Shown: piece by piece, positions 22,228 to 34,755 of the stretch
How positions within the stretch are numbered: position 1 is the stretch's first letter
Layout: each line of letters begins with the position of its first letter
From: Orthonyx spaldingii
Lineage: Eukaryota > Chordata > Aves > Passeriformes > Orthonychidae
Length of the DNA stretch: 64,000 nt
Reading direction: 5' to 3'
Assembly (NCBI GenBank): GCA_013397795.1
Contig: VZTJ01001760.1
Coordinates: forward strand, 186,001-250,000
Program-made: the position numbers and the translations under genes
The notes under the pieces: model-generated
What the model was told of the DNA's origin: nothing
Seen by the model: the letters and a program-made list of their open reading frames with translations, nothing else
The model's database searches: none

Positions 22228-22780
22228 TTATGAAGGCCAGAATGGATCAACCAGTCTGGCTTCCTCTGTATCTTGGGCCGGTGACCTTCTTGATTGAGCC
22301 AAGAACTTGTGTCTGCCTGAAGTATATCTTACTGGGAAGCAACCACATTTTTGGCTGGAAGATATCAATCAGTGGTGAATCCACCATATCCCCTGGTACA
22401 CTGCAATTACTTGATGCATTGTTAATTAATTTTAGAATTACCAAGGATTTCTCATGCCATGCTGCAATTGTTCCGTTTTCTTGCTTCTAGACGTGGATTT
22501 TTGTTGTGCCTTTCGTGGTGGATATGCAGACCTTATCTTCTATCTTGTACTTTCCTCCTGGGAGGGGCAAGTTCTTGATGTCATGATGGAGGGTAATAAT
22601 TCCTCTCTCACTCTGGATATGTCTAATGCGTGGATCTCTTGCTCTCTCTCAGTTTCAAATTGTCCATGGCATTTTTTTGTATCTCTATCAATTCTTGCAT
22701 CTCATCTGTTTTAGGGCTGGAGGACGTACTCAATACTCCAGGATCAGTCTCTCCTTTGTGCATAAAAGCTGCTTTTTCAG
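22228..22780 (-). mobile_element. Ancient diverged CR1 LINE, type E
   Basis: The 3' end reads TTTATGAAGGCCAGAATGG and AACCAGTCTGGCTTCC. It is followed by GAGCCAAGAACTTGTGTCTG, GTATATCTTACTGGGAAGC, GAAGATATCAATCAGTGGTG and AATCCACCATATCCCCTGG. Word order and spacing match the 3' region of the old CR1 family seen in turtles and crocodilians. Farther on, TCAATACTCCAGGATCAGTC near 22729 fits the usual TATTCCAGGATGGGTCTC. The open frames here (such as 21951-22490 plus and 22623-22832 minus) are by-products of this element. Confidence 0.75.
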
Positions 22781-23745
22781 CATTGAGTCTTCCTCCAGAG
22801 TGACCATGACTCATTACATGTTTTGGTTTCAAAGCTTTCTAATCCAACTCAGACGTTTTCATAGATGATTTTTTGAGAAACTGCTCCAGAGTGAGACCTA
22901 CCTTTGAACATGAACAAGACTCTGAGATGTGGTATTTTTACTGTTTATGAACACAGCTTATTTTTCCCCCTCAAACTCCAGAATGAATTTCCTCAGGCAA
23001 TGACCATGGGTTATTGATGACCCATGTGCTTTATACACCCAAATAAGTTTACATTAAGGTATCATTTCAGGCACATAAGTAGGAATGTACAGAGATGTCA
23101 ACATCTGTGCTATTGGTTGACTTCAGTAAAGTCTCACCAGCCTAACACTGATTGATTCCATGTTCACCCATATTGGCACGTCTCTGTTGCTTCACCTTGA
23201 GTCTCTGCTGAATTATACAAATGTGGGAGAGTAGAAAACAGGAAAATTGGTTAAAGATCAGTGGTGGAGACAAGGGTCACTATCTTTGAGATATTCTTTT
23301 TGAAATATTCCTCCAGAAAGTTTAATCTGAAGGATGAATTCTTTCTTTTTCTGCCTGTTGCTGGTGCTGGTTGGGGTCATTGCTTATGTTCTGGCTGGTA
23401 TCAAAAAGACATGGAGGAAAGATAGAGTAATGGAGTTTAACAGCATTGATTTTACACAGAAGGCTCATTCTGCACTTAAACCCCTCCTTTCCCCATGAAT
23501 ACCTTATTTAAATGGTTGGTAAATAATTTTTTAATGAGATGTTCCCTAATCCATCTGACCAAAGACTAGGAAAACTATGACTTCACAAGAGGGACAGAAA
23601 GCTTCTGGTTTTGTTAACGGTCTGATTTTTTTGATTCATTTTCTTTGGGGGCCTTTCCTTTGGCAAGAAATGCCTTTTCTGCCCCACCTGCCCCCAGCCC
23701 ATTAAAATGATTGCAGGAACCAGAGAAGTTGCTGGTGCATGCTGG
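22781..23745. other. Unique DNA, no feature seen
   Basis: The 5' continuation of the ancient CR1 may reach into the first hundred bases, but I cannot follow it. Otherwise no repeat or coding signal. Confidence 0.35.
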
Positions 23746-23749
23746 AGTT

Positions 23750-24200
23750 TGTCGAGTGACTCTTAGCCCAGAGTAGCAGCCTCGTTATTTTTAACCAATG
23801 CTAATCAAGTTTTGAAGCATCCATTATGCCCTGGTCGAGAGGCAAACTAAACTACATTACAAAACACTTAAGCCCTGCAAAAAATTTCCTGACCTCTGAA
23901 ATCTCTTATGACCTAGTTGCAGCTTCACAATGTCTAGCACTAATCTCTCCATTAAAGCCTTTTCACCTATTTCCTAAACTGCTGCACAATGTATGTATTT
24001 AGACAAAAGCAGCAGCTTTCAGAGCCATTAAAGGCTCAAGCCAAAAGTAAAGATGATTTTCTTATGGCTGAGAATGTCTGACAGCCTCAGGGGGTTGGAC
24101 AACACCATGTTCTTCAGCTGACCCTTATTTAAGACAACCTGTGAGTGTCAGGATTACGATGCTAAGATTACTGTGGTATTTAAATATTATGGTATTAGTC
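23750..24200. promoter_or_regulatory. Candidate conserved non-coding element
   Basis: Repeat-free block with AACCAATGCTAATCAAG near 23796, CATCCATTATGCCCTGG near 23818, ACTACATTACAAAACAC near 23851 and TATTTAAATATTATGG near 24177. It has the mixed AT/GC word texture of vertebrate enhancers. Inferred only. Confidence 0.25.
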
Positions 24201-25379
24201 AAATACTGGCATGTATAAACCCAAGATAATTTGCAGGGAGAGAGGATTGGGGAAGGGGGGAATTCACTGTCAAGGCTCAGATTTAAGCTTTTAGTTTCAG
24301 CTCACAACTGAGTGTTTAAAATATGTTTGTCCCCACTTACTATCTGCTGTTTATATTTACTGCTACTTAAATCATTCATCTCAAGTTTGGTGACCCTGCT
24401 TTCTTTTAATTTACCAATTACCTTTCTAATTAAATCAGGCATATCGCATTGGTGGGAGAGTGTGTTAAATCTTACTCTGCACTTGGAGGGAAGGAGAACC
24501 TGGATTCTGAATTACTCTCCACAATTTTTAAATTCCTGAAACTCTCAGAACTCTTACAAATAACAGTCAAGAGCGGTCGGGGACTTATCTCCTCTGAGAA
24601 GGGGACACCTGCCAGCTGAGCAGAGGATTTGCTTTGCTGTGAAAAAGTAGGAAGAAAACCAAGTTAAGGGTCTCCTCCAGACTCACCCTGATCCTTCAGC
24701 CTTTCTACAGGTAGAGCATGGACCCATATGAGGTCAGAGGCGCTACCCTCATGAATTTGTTTTTCTCCACCAGACAGGCAGAGAGATCACCCCAGCTCCC
24801 AGCAGCCCAGTCGTCAATGTCTGAAGGTAGATGGGGTGATTTCCACATCAACACATGTACAGATCACCTGCTTTGCAAAATAACTTTGTAAGAAATCATG
24901 ATCCCATTTCTTCTATGGGTTCATGAAATAACGAGCCTGTGGGGACTTGGGGCCTGCTGCGTCTGCACCACTTTCCCCTGTGGAGAATAGGACTCACACA
25001 AATTCCCTGCAAGCCTCATTTCAGTTCTTTTTCCTTTGAAACCACCCTGAGGAGTGACCCTAGTTTAGATGCATAATCTCTAAGACCCTTGGGTTCCTCC
25101 TCTGACAAATAAGAATTCAGAGCCCCTCAAGATCTATTGGTGCAAAATGCAAGGACCAGAGCAAGTTATTTTGGAGCAGCAGACACAGAGAGGCACAGTG
25201 GACAGAAAGGAGTTTCCTGTGGGAAACCACTGGCATTGCCTGCACTGCTTGAGGTTGCACCATTCGCCTTCCCTTATTCTCCCGCTTTTTATTAGAGTTT
25301 TTTGTTGTTATTCTTCACAGTGCTGTGGTCTCAGGATCCAGTTAAGCAAAACCCACATTATCCACACTACCTAACAGTG
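24201..25379. other. Unique DNA, no feature seen
   Basis: Mixed composition with no recognised repeat, RNA or coding sequence. Confidence 0.4.
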
Positions 25380-25830
25380 TGACATCTGTGAATGGCTTTC
25401 TAATTACTCAAATAAATCAGCATGATTGGAAATTCTTGAGATTTTATTGGGAAGGAAATTTATAGTAATTAAACCAAATTAATTTTGGATTTCTGTTAAT
25501 CCAAAGAAGGTTTTGGAAGCTTTGGGTTAGACCTGCATTTTCTCCAGAAAGTGATGTGGGTGAAAGAATGAGAAATTAATTGATTTTGGACAATAAGATG
25601 ATGATAATAGGAGAATCTTTCAAATGAGTTTGCTATGCATCTTTCATCAATTGCAGAGTGTCTTTTCTGGCATCTAAAAATATCGTTTGGGGCTTTTACT
25701 AAAGATTCGAACAGACTGAAAGGAATCTTTTTTAATCAAAATAAAGAACCCTTTTTAATTACTCAGACTCCTTCACAGTTGGAGGTAATAATTGTCTTAC
25801 GTTCTTAAGTAGTGCTGTTATTAGCCTGCC
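25380..25830. promoter_or_regulatory. Candidate conserved non-coding element
   Basis: AT-rich unique DNA with TCTAATTACTCAAATAAATC near 25400, TAGTAATTAAACCAAATTAA near 25463 and TTTTAATTACTCAG near 25754. The repeated TAATTA cores are suggestive but could also reflect AT content. Confidence 0.22.
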
Positions 25831-27115
25831 CTGGGGCACTTCTATTTTCCAGAAGCTGGCATCACTCTCTGTTGAATGCCAGGACAGAGCGTGCATCAGC
25901 TTAAATATTTCTGTGTCTTCGATGCTGGGAGTGATGCAGATTGAACCCAGCCTCTCCCTTCAGTGCTGCCAGTCCCAAAATGCCTGTACACACCAGCAGG
26001 AGTCAGTGCTAAACGCCAAGGGATAGTAAATCCATGTTCTGCACAAAATTATGCTTCCAGGTCCACCTGTAAGACTACTCTCTTTGGTTTTTTCTTAAGC
26101 ACTTTATAAGTGGTTTTTCTGTTGGGACCTTCTTTGGTTTGGGATGGGGAGGTTTGGCAAATAACTGCCAATCAAGTGAACAAATATTTTTCCTCTGTAT
26201 TTTTTGTTGTGCATTTTAAACCTTCCCTCCAAGACTGATGGAGGCGGAAGGAAAGCATACAGGCAGTGCCATGTTCTCCTCTGTTGCTGCACAGGTGGGG
26301 GTTTGCAGATTGCTCTGCAGGATTATCAGGATGGGAGTATACATTTTTGGGGGGGAAAACAGGATTTATGGGATCAGAAATTGCTGTTCTTCGTGAAGAC
26401 CTGCTCAATGCCTGCTACAAATCCAGCTGTTAAGTAACTGACATAAAATCAACACCTCTGAGTAGAGGAAGTGTATTGCAGACCCTGAGAAAGGATTTTG
26501 AATATTTACACAGATCAGCATCTTCTTCATGTTCTTGGCCATGGATACTGCTTCCAGGTCTATTTACTTTTTGTCAAAACACTTTTCAAGTGGATACTTT
26601 TGTTGGCTTTTTTTTTTTTTTTTGTGGCTTCTTCCAATGTTGAGCAGCATTGTTCTCTCAATTGGAATAGATGTCTGTGAGAGCAGAATTAGCCAGAAAG
26701 CTTTTTGACTTTTCATACATCAAAACACAGGGTATAGGTGTAATATTGGTGGACTCAGATTCTGTCACTTCAGCAGCTGTAATTTTTTTATTCCTAGTCA
26801 AGCACACTTTCCTCTGTAGGTGTAAAAATGAGCTGAAACACTTCTCTAACTGCTCAGAGAAGAGGCTGGATGCAAACCAAGGCATCCTGAGCCCCATGTT
26901 ATCAGTGTCACCCTACCAGGTGTTCAGCTCAGCACTTCCTGCCTCACTGAGCCTGTCTCCTTTACACTCCCTTAAAATTACACAATAATTTTGGTTGGAA
27001 GGAACTCAGTGTGTTTAATTGCTGTGAGAGGGGAAGAACACAAGCCCTGAAAAATAAGTAACTCACCACATACAGCAAGATCCATAGATTATATGAAAGT
27101 CTACAGAGAGAGGGA
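25831..27115. other. Unique DNA, no feature seen
   Basis: A poly-T run lies at 26610-26623. The 105-codon frame at 26671-26988 lacks a domain. No repeat family is recognised. Confidence 0.4.
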
Positions 27116-27141
27116 AAGAGAAAAGAAAGAAAGAAAGAAGA
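27115..27141 (+). repeat. (GAAA)n microsatellite
   Basis: Imperfect GAAA units at the end of a longer purine-rich stretch. Confidence 0.85.
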
Positions 27142-28690
27142 GCATGAAATACTCTCTCTGTGTCTGCAGAAGCCATGCTATTCAGCAGGTGCGTGTTGCA
27201 AAGTGTGACTTAAATCAACTGCATCAGAGCATCTTCTGAGGCCGTGGCACCTGAGATGGGTTTGGTGGAAGGCCAACATCTTCAAATTAACAATTGTTGA
27301 CTGTCTTTGATGAGGAGCTGGTTGCATTGACAGGATGAAATGGTGATGTTTCCATGTTTCTGACCAAAGGCCAAGGAAAGCCATGTTCCCTTTTAGTGGA
27401 AATAAGGAACTGGTTTGGATATTTTTGTTTGGGAGACATCCTGATCTTGATGTGCACCAGGAGCTGTTGTAACTGCTTCATTGCAAACCCTTGGCACAGC
27501 CAAGCAAAGACCTTCCACTGAGCAACTTTATGGGCTTGAAATGCTTTCAGTAAACCAAGGCAAGGGCTGGGTGAAAACCCAGAAGGCAAAGAGTTAAGCT
27601 GCTTTTATGTTCCAGGTACTTTCCACTAAAGAAGCCCCATATTAGAGTGCTGTATCTTTCTGAATGCGAGTTTAGACTGCTTTTGTGCTAATGCATTTAT
27701 ATTGTGATTGTGAAAAGCTTTTTTAAAGAGGAAGATAAATCTTACCCAAATCTGATAATCATTTTTAAAAATCTCTGCTCTGAGATTTATGTTGCTTTTT
27801 TTTTTACCCCCTCCCTCTGACTAAAAAAAAAAAAAGAGAAAAAAAAAAAGAAATAAAAAGGAAAAACAACAACCCTACTGCATCAAAGACAGAAATAATG
27901 GCTTGTAAGTACTTAAAAGCTTATGGATGGGAAACTTAAAAAACTGGTCGGATTCAAACCAAATCCTATCAGATTTTCTTGGTTCTCATAAACCTTTAAT
28001 CAGCTCCCATGGGGCATTTTTACAAACCATAAAACATGTGATTAGAAGATACATGAACTACTGGAATTATGACAGCGAGATGGGCTTTGACTTCAGTCCG
28101 ACTTAAGGACAGGAGTGCAAGGAGCCGTGGCAGCGATCTGCCCCAGAAGGGAACACACCATGCTTCCTTCATGAGAAGCCAAATGGTGGCAAGGCCCTCA
28201 TTCACCATGTCTCAGCCCTGGGAGGGGCTTTCAGAGCCCAGGCACACTCCTTGGTGGAACCTTGGCACTCTGTGAGGCACCAGTCTCTGGTAGCCTACCG
28301 CTGGGAGTGGGCCAAGGGATTGGGACAACCCACAAGGGAAAACAGCACAGTGTTTACAGCAGAGGGCTGGGATGATCCGCATGGCAGGACGGAAAATGTG
28401 GCACTTTTACCAACCCTTTCCATAAGATGATGTCTGGCTGGCAAGGGCAAAGTGTGATCCGGGTGCCTGGTGGCATCCTGCCCCATCCAGGTCCAGCCTA
28501 TGAGCTTGATCCAGCCGATTTCCATCTCAAGATTTTGTTGGTTTAAAATACCAGTTTTCTAGAGCATGAACTCCCTCTCATGAGGCAAGCCTTTGGAGTT
28601 GAGTGCAATTCGGTCAGAATCTCTGAGTGTTTTTGTCTGATTGATGTCTGCTGGAGCACAGTCAGTGAGACAGAAGAGCTTTTCAATTAA
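27142..28690. other. Unique DNA with an A-rich tract
   Basis: An A-rich tract (27823-27868) follows a T run at 27796. The remaining sequence holds no recognised repeat or gene. Confidence 0.45.
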
Positions 28691-28797
28691 AATCATAGAA
28701 TCATAGAATGGTTTGGGTTGAAAGGATCTTAAAGCTCATCGCATTCCAAACCACCTGCCATGGGCAGGGATGCCTTCCACTAGATTAGGTTGCTCAA
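28691..28797 (-). mobile_element. CR1 LINE 3' fragment, type A
   Basis: It keeps two clear tail octamers (AATCATAGAATCATAGAATG), then GGTTTGGGTTGAAAGG, GCCATGGGCAGGGATGCC and TTCCACTAGATTAGGTTGC. The good match to the type A pattern suggests a fairly young insertion. Confidence 0.95.
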
Positions 28798-29905
28798 ATT
28801 AGGCTGCAAATGGCCCTTTTAAAGGAGAAGATAAATATTTTATAAACTTTTTGTAAAGATCTCATACATCTGTAGGATAGAAGTATGCTGTTGACAGCAT
28901 AGAAATCACCAGTATCGTAAATGTAGTTTGGCATTCCTCTGTGTTAGGTGTTACTGACAAATGTGAAAATTTCTATTTCTGTCATTTAAAAGCAGCCTTG
29001 TTTGAAAAAAACCCCCACAGTGTCTAGATAGAGATGAACAGGTCTTTTCAGGATATTGTTATATAGGCAAAGCTGTGTGTCCTGTCTTTTTACCCAGGTG
29101 AGTATGCAAGGCTGGCATTTTAAAGGACGAATGGGTTTAGAAGGTACAGACCTTTATGGGTCTGGTTAGGTAGTTTCAGACTAGGGAAAACTGCTAATCT
29201 TTTAACTGACACCACTGCACTTTAAAAATCACCTCACAAAGCACATTTACTCTTTGTATGTGGATATGATAAAGATTCCACTTAAATAAAAAGAGCCAAC
29301 ATAATATCTCTGTTAGGATAGAACCAAGCAACTTGAGTCTATTGCCAAAACCTAACTTAACAAAATTATTTGAGCACAGCATGCAAAAATAATTCCAGGA
29401 ATTCTATATATGTGACACTATTTTGCTCAGCTGCTGTGGGACTGCATACATAACTTAGTTCATCTGCTCTTGCCTTCTCCAAATTCTGCAGGAATTTTCT
29501 TAAGTGTATCTTGGAGGAGTATTCCAGTTTATGTTACACAAGTTACTGAAACACTCTTTGCTGTAAAATAAATGTGTAATTCCTAACGCTGTAATGTCTG
29601 CAGGAGGATTATTATAGGTTGATGTGATTGGACTGTATGGTGGCTGGAACAAAAAGGAAATGATGGAAGAACCAGATACTGTGAATTAAAAATTACAGAA
29701 TCACTAGTACAAGTGAACTCCTGGTAAAACACCAAACCCTACAAGTGTTACCCGGAGCAAAGGTAAAAACCTAGAAGCACAAGGTTCATACCCAGAACAA
29801 GGTTCAGCTCAAAATCTTCCCTGTATTAGGTACTGGGAGTTTGGTTTGGCCAGGTAGAAGGAACATGGTGGCCATCAGCTGGGTCCAGTTCACCTGAGGC
29901 GTAAT
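28798..29905. other. Unique AT-rich DNA, no feature seen
   Basis: No repeat family or coding signal is recognised in 1.1 kb. Confidence 0.4.
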
Positions 29906-30052
29906 GGATGCCCCATCCCTGGAAACATTCAAGATCAGGTGGATGGGGCTCTGAGCAACTTGCTCTAGTGAAAGGTGTCCCTGCACATTGCAGGGGGTTG
30001 GAACTAAATTACCTTTAAGGTTCCCTTCCAACCCAAACCATTCCATGAGTCT
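29906..30052 (+). mobile_element. CR1 LINE 3' fragment, type A
   Basis: GGATGCCCCATCCCTGGAAA leads to GGTGGATGGGGCTCTGAGC, GTGAAAGGTGTCCCTGCAC and CTTCCAACCCAAACCATTCC. The tail is reduced to ATGAGTCTGG. Confidence 0.93.
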
Positions 30053-30904
30053 GGGGAACAGGCAGATTTTGGGAGGTGCTGGAACCCTTCCTGTAATATG
30101 ACACTTTGTCCTGAGTCTGAGACCCTGTTGAGTCAAAGGTGGCACAGCAATCTAAAGAACATCTGTCTGCTCTGTGCCATCCATTTTGCATGCCAAGAGA
30201 CATCAGGTTGTCCCTCACCAGCCCCTCACACCACGTGGCCCTGTTTTCACCATGGGGACATCAACCTGAGCAGCTTTGTGAGACCTGGGGTCAATTCACA
30301 GCCTTCTTTTTTTTCTTTTTATTCCCCCCAGTTTTGCCACATTTCTTTGCAGTCCTGATCTCTGATCACTGCAGAGGAACTATCTGAGGAGATAGACGCA
30401 GTGGCCATTTTTTTCACTGTCCAAGTCACTCTGTTCAGGATGAGTGATTGCGTTCAACCTGGGATCGCTTTGGTGAGCTCGGACATGGTTGCTCTTACCC
30501 AGGCAGGAAGGAGTGGAGCTGCACTGCTGGCATCCTCAGTGGAGCTGCTGTGGCCAGGTTGGAGCATCACCATCCAAGAAGTCACCGTGGATCTTTCAGG
30601 AGAAGTGCTGAGTCGGCATGCCCTGCTATTCCCAACGCACAGGAAATTTGGGAACAGTTAGAAAACGCAGCCCAGTTCTACAGGAGGCTCCCAGGTAAGA
30701 AACAGGTCCTCCATCAGGACCCCAAAATAAAAGTGCATACACATTTTCTGAGAAATCAAGGCAAAAAGGCCCCATTTCAATGTATTTCCATGCAGCCACG
30801 CAGTGACTACTCACATGGAAATACTTAGGTCACTTGGACTGAAGTCTTCAACACGCAATGACTTTTAACAGGCAACATCTGACAGTACCAAAGCCCTTTG
30901 CAGC
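30053..30904. other. Unique DNA, no feature seen
   Basis: Plus-strand frames at 30401-30828 overlap one another and carry no domain. No repeat is recognised. Confidence 0.4.
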
Positions 30905-31135
30905 CCTGGGTGAAATTATGATAACAAGAGAAAAAAGCTATTACTGCCACCATGCTTTCATTATGCAAATGATATTAAGATAGGCTGTGCAGATCGCCTG
31001 TGGCTATGCTATAATCTCCATGCAGTGATTATAATGTGTCAAACTTAGTCATTTTGATTATGACATGTTAATTACATGCCATCCTCATGCAGACATGAAT
31101 ATTACTCGCAGTCAAACAAAACACAAATTGGGGCA
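30905..31135. promoter_or_regulatory. Candidate conserved non-coding element with octamer site
   Basis: A perfect POU octamer ATGCAAAT lies at 30963-30970. Around it are CATGCTTTCATTATGC, GATTATAATGTGTC, TTTTGATTATGACATG and GTTAATTACATGCC. The block is repeat-free and ends against a T/G-rich tract. It is among the most enhancer-like blocks in the window by motif content, but conservation is not shown. Confidence 0.38.
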
Positions 31136-31137
31136 TT

Positions 31138-31210
31138 GTTTTTTTGTTGTTGTTTCGTCTTGCTTTTTTTTTTGGTTTTTTTTTTTTTTTTTTTTTAGTG
31201 GTTGTTGTTG
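31138..31210 (+). repeat. T/G-rich low-complexity tract
   Basis: TTGTTGTTGTTT units and long T runs, the longest about 20 T ending near 31196, then GTTGTTGTTG. Confidence 0.9.
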
Positions 31211-34200
31211 CTGGAAATTTTGATGATTAAATGGATTAAAAAATAAAGAGCTATGTAACACTGTAAACTCATTGAACATTGGCCAAGGTATCCCTCGCTG
31301 CCCGAGTGGAACTGGGGGCTTCTATCACAAAAAGAGTATGTAGCTTTATTGTTGTTTTTTTTTTTGTCGCAGCAGGGTTGGTGTTTAAAAAGATATGTAT
31401 TTCATAAACTGTAGACTCGTGTGGGGTTGAAAAACAATTGAGGTTTTAACTCTTCATGGGGTTTATAAGAAGAGGGTGGAGATGGCCAGGGTATCCCCAT
31501 TTCCACCAGGGTGCAGTGTCCATGTGCCACCTTATTGTGGATGTTTCCCATAATCATCCTCAGGTATCTTAATTTCGGAGGAATCTTTCTTTTTCATTAA
31601 ATAATATTCCAAAGTTTTCTGAGGACAAGCCCTTTTTCTCCTCTGACAGATCGTGCTTAATCCTCCTCAAGGAAGAACATTTTTTTTCCTTATATTTTCC
31701 AGGAAAAAACACGTTTTAAAATGTTGCTATTTTGAATGTAGCTCACTGTAAAAAAAAATAGTTTCAGGGGAGATAGGCGGATTAAATATTCCCTCATGAT
31801 GAAATATGCCATTAAATATAGAAACAGATCAGATATCAGATCTTCCCACCGAGATTCCCCTGCATGAGGTATCTAGGTAAGAGGCTGAATAACTGAGACA
31901 CTTCAGTAAGTATGAAAGGGGAGAAAAAAAGAAAAGGCACCTCACAAGGGAACAACACTTAACTAGACTTATAAATAGCTGGGATTGCAACTTGCCTGAT
32001 TAATTTGGGGAAATAAACCTCACTGAAAGCTTTTTGCAAATTCATCAGATTTCCTTACTTTAGCCCTCACTAATGTTTAAAAATAAAATATTGGCATCAA
32101 AGCTAAGGATTTGGTTTAGGTAATTAAATATTTTAAGTTGATTGTTCATTAAGAGAGATCTCTCATAGTATTGTCTCTTCTGAGTCAGAAAAAATGAAAG
32201 GAAAAGAAAAAAAAAAGATGATGGCAACCAAATACAAATGTGCACAAAAGACTATTTTTAGCTAAAACTTGTGTGATGTCAGGTGGGACAGAATTGTCAG
32301 ATAGAGAAGAGAGAAGGAGCCAAAGGATATCCAAACATCCAGGGAAAAGCTTAAAATCTAGAATTGCTTCACCCAAAAATCAAATTCCATCTAAATTCCT
32401 TGGAGAAAAGTCACAATAAAACTGTACTTTCTGGAGGGACCAACATCACTGGAGAGATCTGTCGTGGGTGTGATGAGCACAGCAGGGCTGATCTTGATTT
32501 TGGGTGCATTTTGGAGCATCTGTGGTACAGATTGTGGTCAATTACTGTGATGAATAATTTTTAACTTCTTGCCATAGTCCCCATTTTGGCAGCTCCAAGG
32601 TGAGTTGGCTCTTTTCTTTTTTGAAAGTGCAAAATAAATTTTAAATAAAATAACAGGCATCCCCCTAAACATTGTGCTTTTACAGAGGGACATTTCAAGG
32701 CAAGTTTTACACAGGTTCTGCCCAGAGGGAAATTAAACTCTACATGTAAATGGAGATTACACACAAAGGAATCTATTACTTTCAATATTTCTCAGCAGGA
32801 GGGTTCAGAGTTATTTAAATAAGTTTAGATATTAAACCTAAAGTAGCCATTAAAGCAATGTGGATTTGTTTGCCTAGTTTTTATAGAAATCTTCTTTTCC
32901 TTTTCCAGCTGACTGAAAAATCCATTGCTTGCATGATGGTGAATATTTTTAATGCATAAAAAAATCAAAGAACTTTCAATATGACACTTCCTTTGAATTT
33001 TTAAGCACCAAATTACAGAATACTTATTATAGTAAAATGTCTTCTTTAGGAGAGATTAAACTGCAAACATTTTCTTTACTTTTTTTCCCTTTTTCCATCT
33101 ATTCTTTAGAAAAGAGCTAATATAAACACTGACATTAAACCATATTGGCTATGTAAGGCATTTTGATTGTCATTGAGATTATTTTAAAAGTTATTTAGGT
33201 CCCTGCGTTACATCTTTGCAACTGCATGGAAAATGTTTCACCATGTTTCTCTTTGCAATATTTCTTTGGGGATTCATAAATATTGATTGTACCGTAAAAA
33301 ATTGATGGAATCTTGAAACAGACTGCAGTCTTGGTAGCTGGGGAATTTACTCAATTTTTCTCAATAGCTGCAGTCTATAAAAAGAGGAGATTTTGCAAAT
33401 TGTTTCTCACCTTGTCTTTTTAGTATTTAATAGCTCTCAATTCTGTAGCCTCCTGAACCATGCACCAGGTGCATTTTCCATCAAAGCTGTATCAGGCCTA
33501 TTCAAAGGGAATTAAAAGGCGAGGTGTGACCAAGGGGTTAAACTGTCTTCACGGCTGGTAAGCCTAACTTTCATTACTGGTGGCAGTGTAGAGCCATCCT
33601 ACTGCTCCTTGTGCTAAAACTTCCGTTAAAAAAAAATAAATCTGTAAATGTTAATGGGTGCATGCAGAGGAAAAAACCCCCAAGACCCCAACAAACCTAA
33701 AAAATAGGCATTTCCCTGGATGCCAAGGAATCCCTCAGCATCTTATTATTAAACACAGGATATTCTCCTGTTGATGTGGAAGAGTTTTAGCTCCATTCAC
33801 CCAGGAACAGGCACCAAGGAGATGTATTTGGCAGAGCCCTGGGATGGAACCTATACCTAAACCCCGACACCCTTTATCCTGTCCCATTGTACTACATCCA
33901 GGTCATCTTTGCTGGTTTTCCTTTGGCCAACACTTGGAATATTTTGGTAGGTACTGGGAGAGTTTGGTAAATGGTATAAAAGTGACCAGTTTATTTCCCT
34001 CTTAACCCTCTGGTGGGATTTTCTGTGCTCCTCTGTGACCCATGGGTACTGTCAAGCTTGGAGGCAGCAATGACTTCGTATTGTCTGGGTCCTGGCTGTG
34101 CTGGGTGATGGTGATTACCTCTTTCCCAGCTGTAAATACAGACTTCTCTTTGGATTATTATGCTCTTCCAAGAAGAACATTGACAGCAGCACTGGGCAGG

Positions 34201-34680
34201 TAGGACTATGTACAGGCTTTGCTTTGCTCCTAGTTCAATTAATAGGCATCCCATGAATAAACAGGAGTAAAAGGGGCAGCACTGGTAGGTCTGTAGCACT
34301 GGTGGGTTTGCTTTCCTTCAGTCAGGCTGGGTGCAGCCATGGGATTTTTTGCAAGGTGATGCCTGGCTGTGCTGTGGACACATGTTTTGCTGGAAAGCTT
34401 CCCCAAAAGTCTGCCTGGGGTCAGATTTTTGTAAGGGTACCAAAAAAGGGATTCAGTTCCAGGTCCAGAAAGCCATCTTGTCCTCCTCCATCACTCCATT
34501 AGGTCAAACCTGAGGTCAGTGTGAGTTCTGGAGAACAGATCACCAAAGGCAGAGGGAAAAAACACTGGTCAGTGGGCAAGAGTAGACTAGAAATAACCAG
34601 TCCTTGTGTTGGAAGAAATAACTTAGAGAAGCATTGTCTCTGCTGGAACTTCTGGAATTTAATTTGGTTCCTATATATCA
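31211..34680. other. Unique AT-rich DNA, 3.5 kb without CR1
   Basis: This is among the longest stretches in the window without a recognisable CR1 copy. It contains many AT-rich words (for example AATATTGATTGTACCG near 33279 and AATAGCTCTCAATTC near 33428). No gene or RNA is seen. Part of it may be constrained, which would explain the lack of insertions, but that is speculation. Confidence 0.35.
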
Positions 34681-34685
34681 GCTTT

Positions 34686-34739
34686 TATATATATATATAA
34701 GTATATATATATAATATTCTTATATATCATATATAAGAA
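34686..34739. repeat. (TA)n microsatellite with perfect palindrome
   Basis: TA dinucleotides are followed at 34717-34739 by an inverted repeat with 11-base arms (TTCTTATATAT and ATATATAAGAA) around one C. Such sequence can form a cruciform and is often unstable. Confidence 0.9.
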
Positions 34740-34755
34740 GCTGTATTGCTGCTCA

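Noticed and set aside
21951..22490. 179-codon plus-strand open frame
   Set aside because: More than half of it overlaps the antisense side of the ancient CR1, so it is not a gene.
22623..22832. 69-codon minus-strand frame with a helix-like end (EMQELIEIQK)
   Set aside because: It falls in the ancient CR1 3' region, where that sequence is non-coding, and has no known domain.
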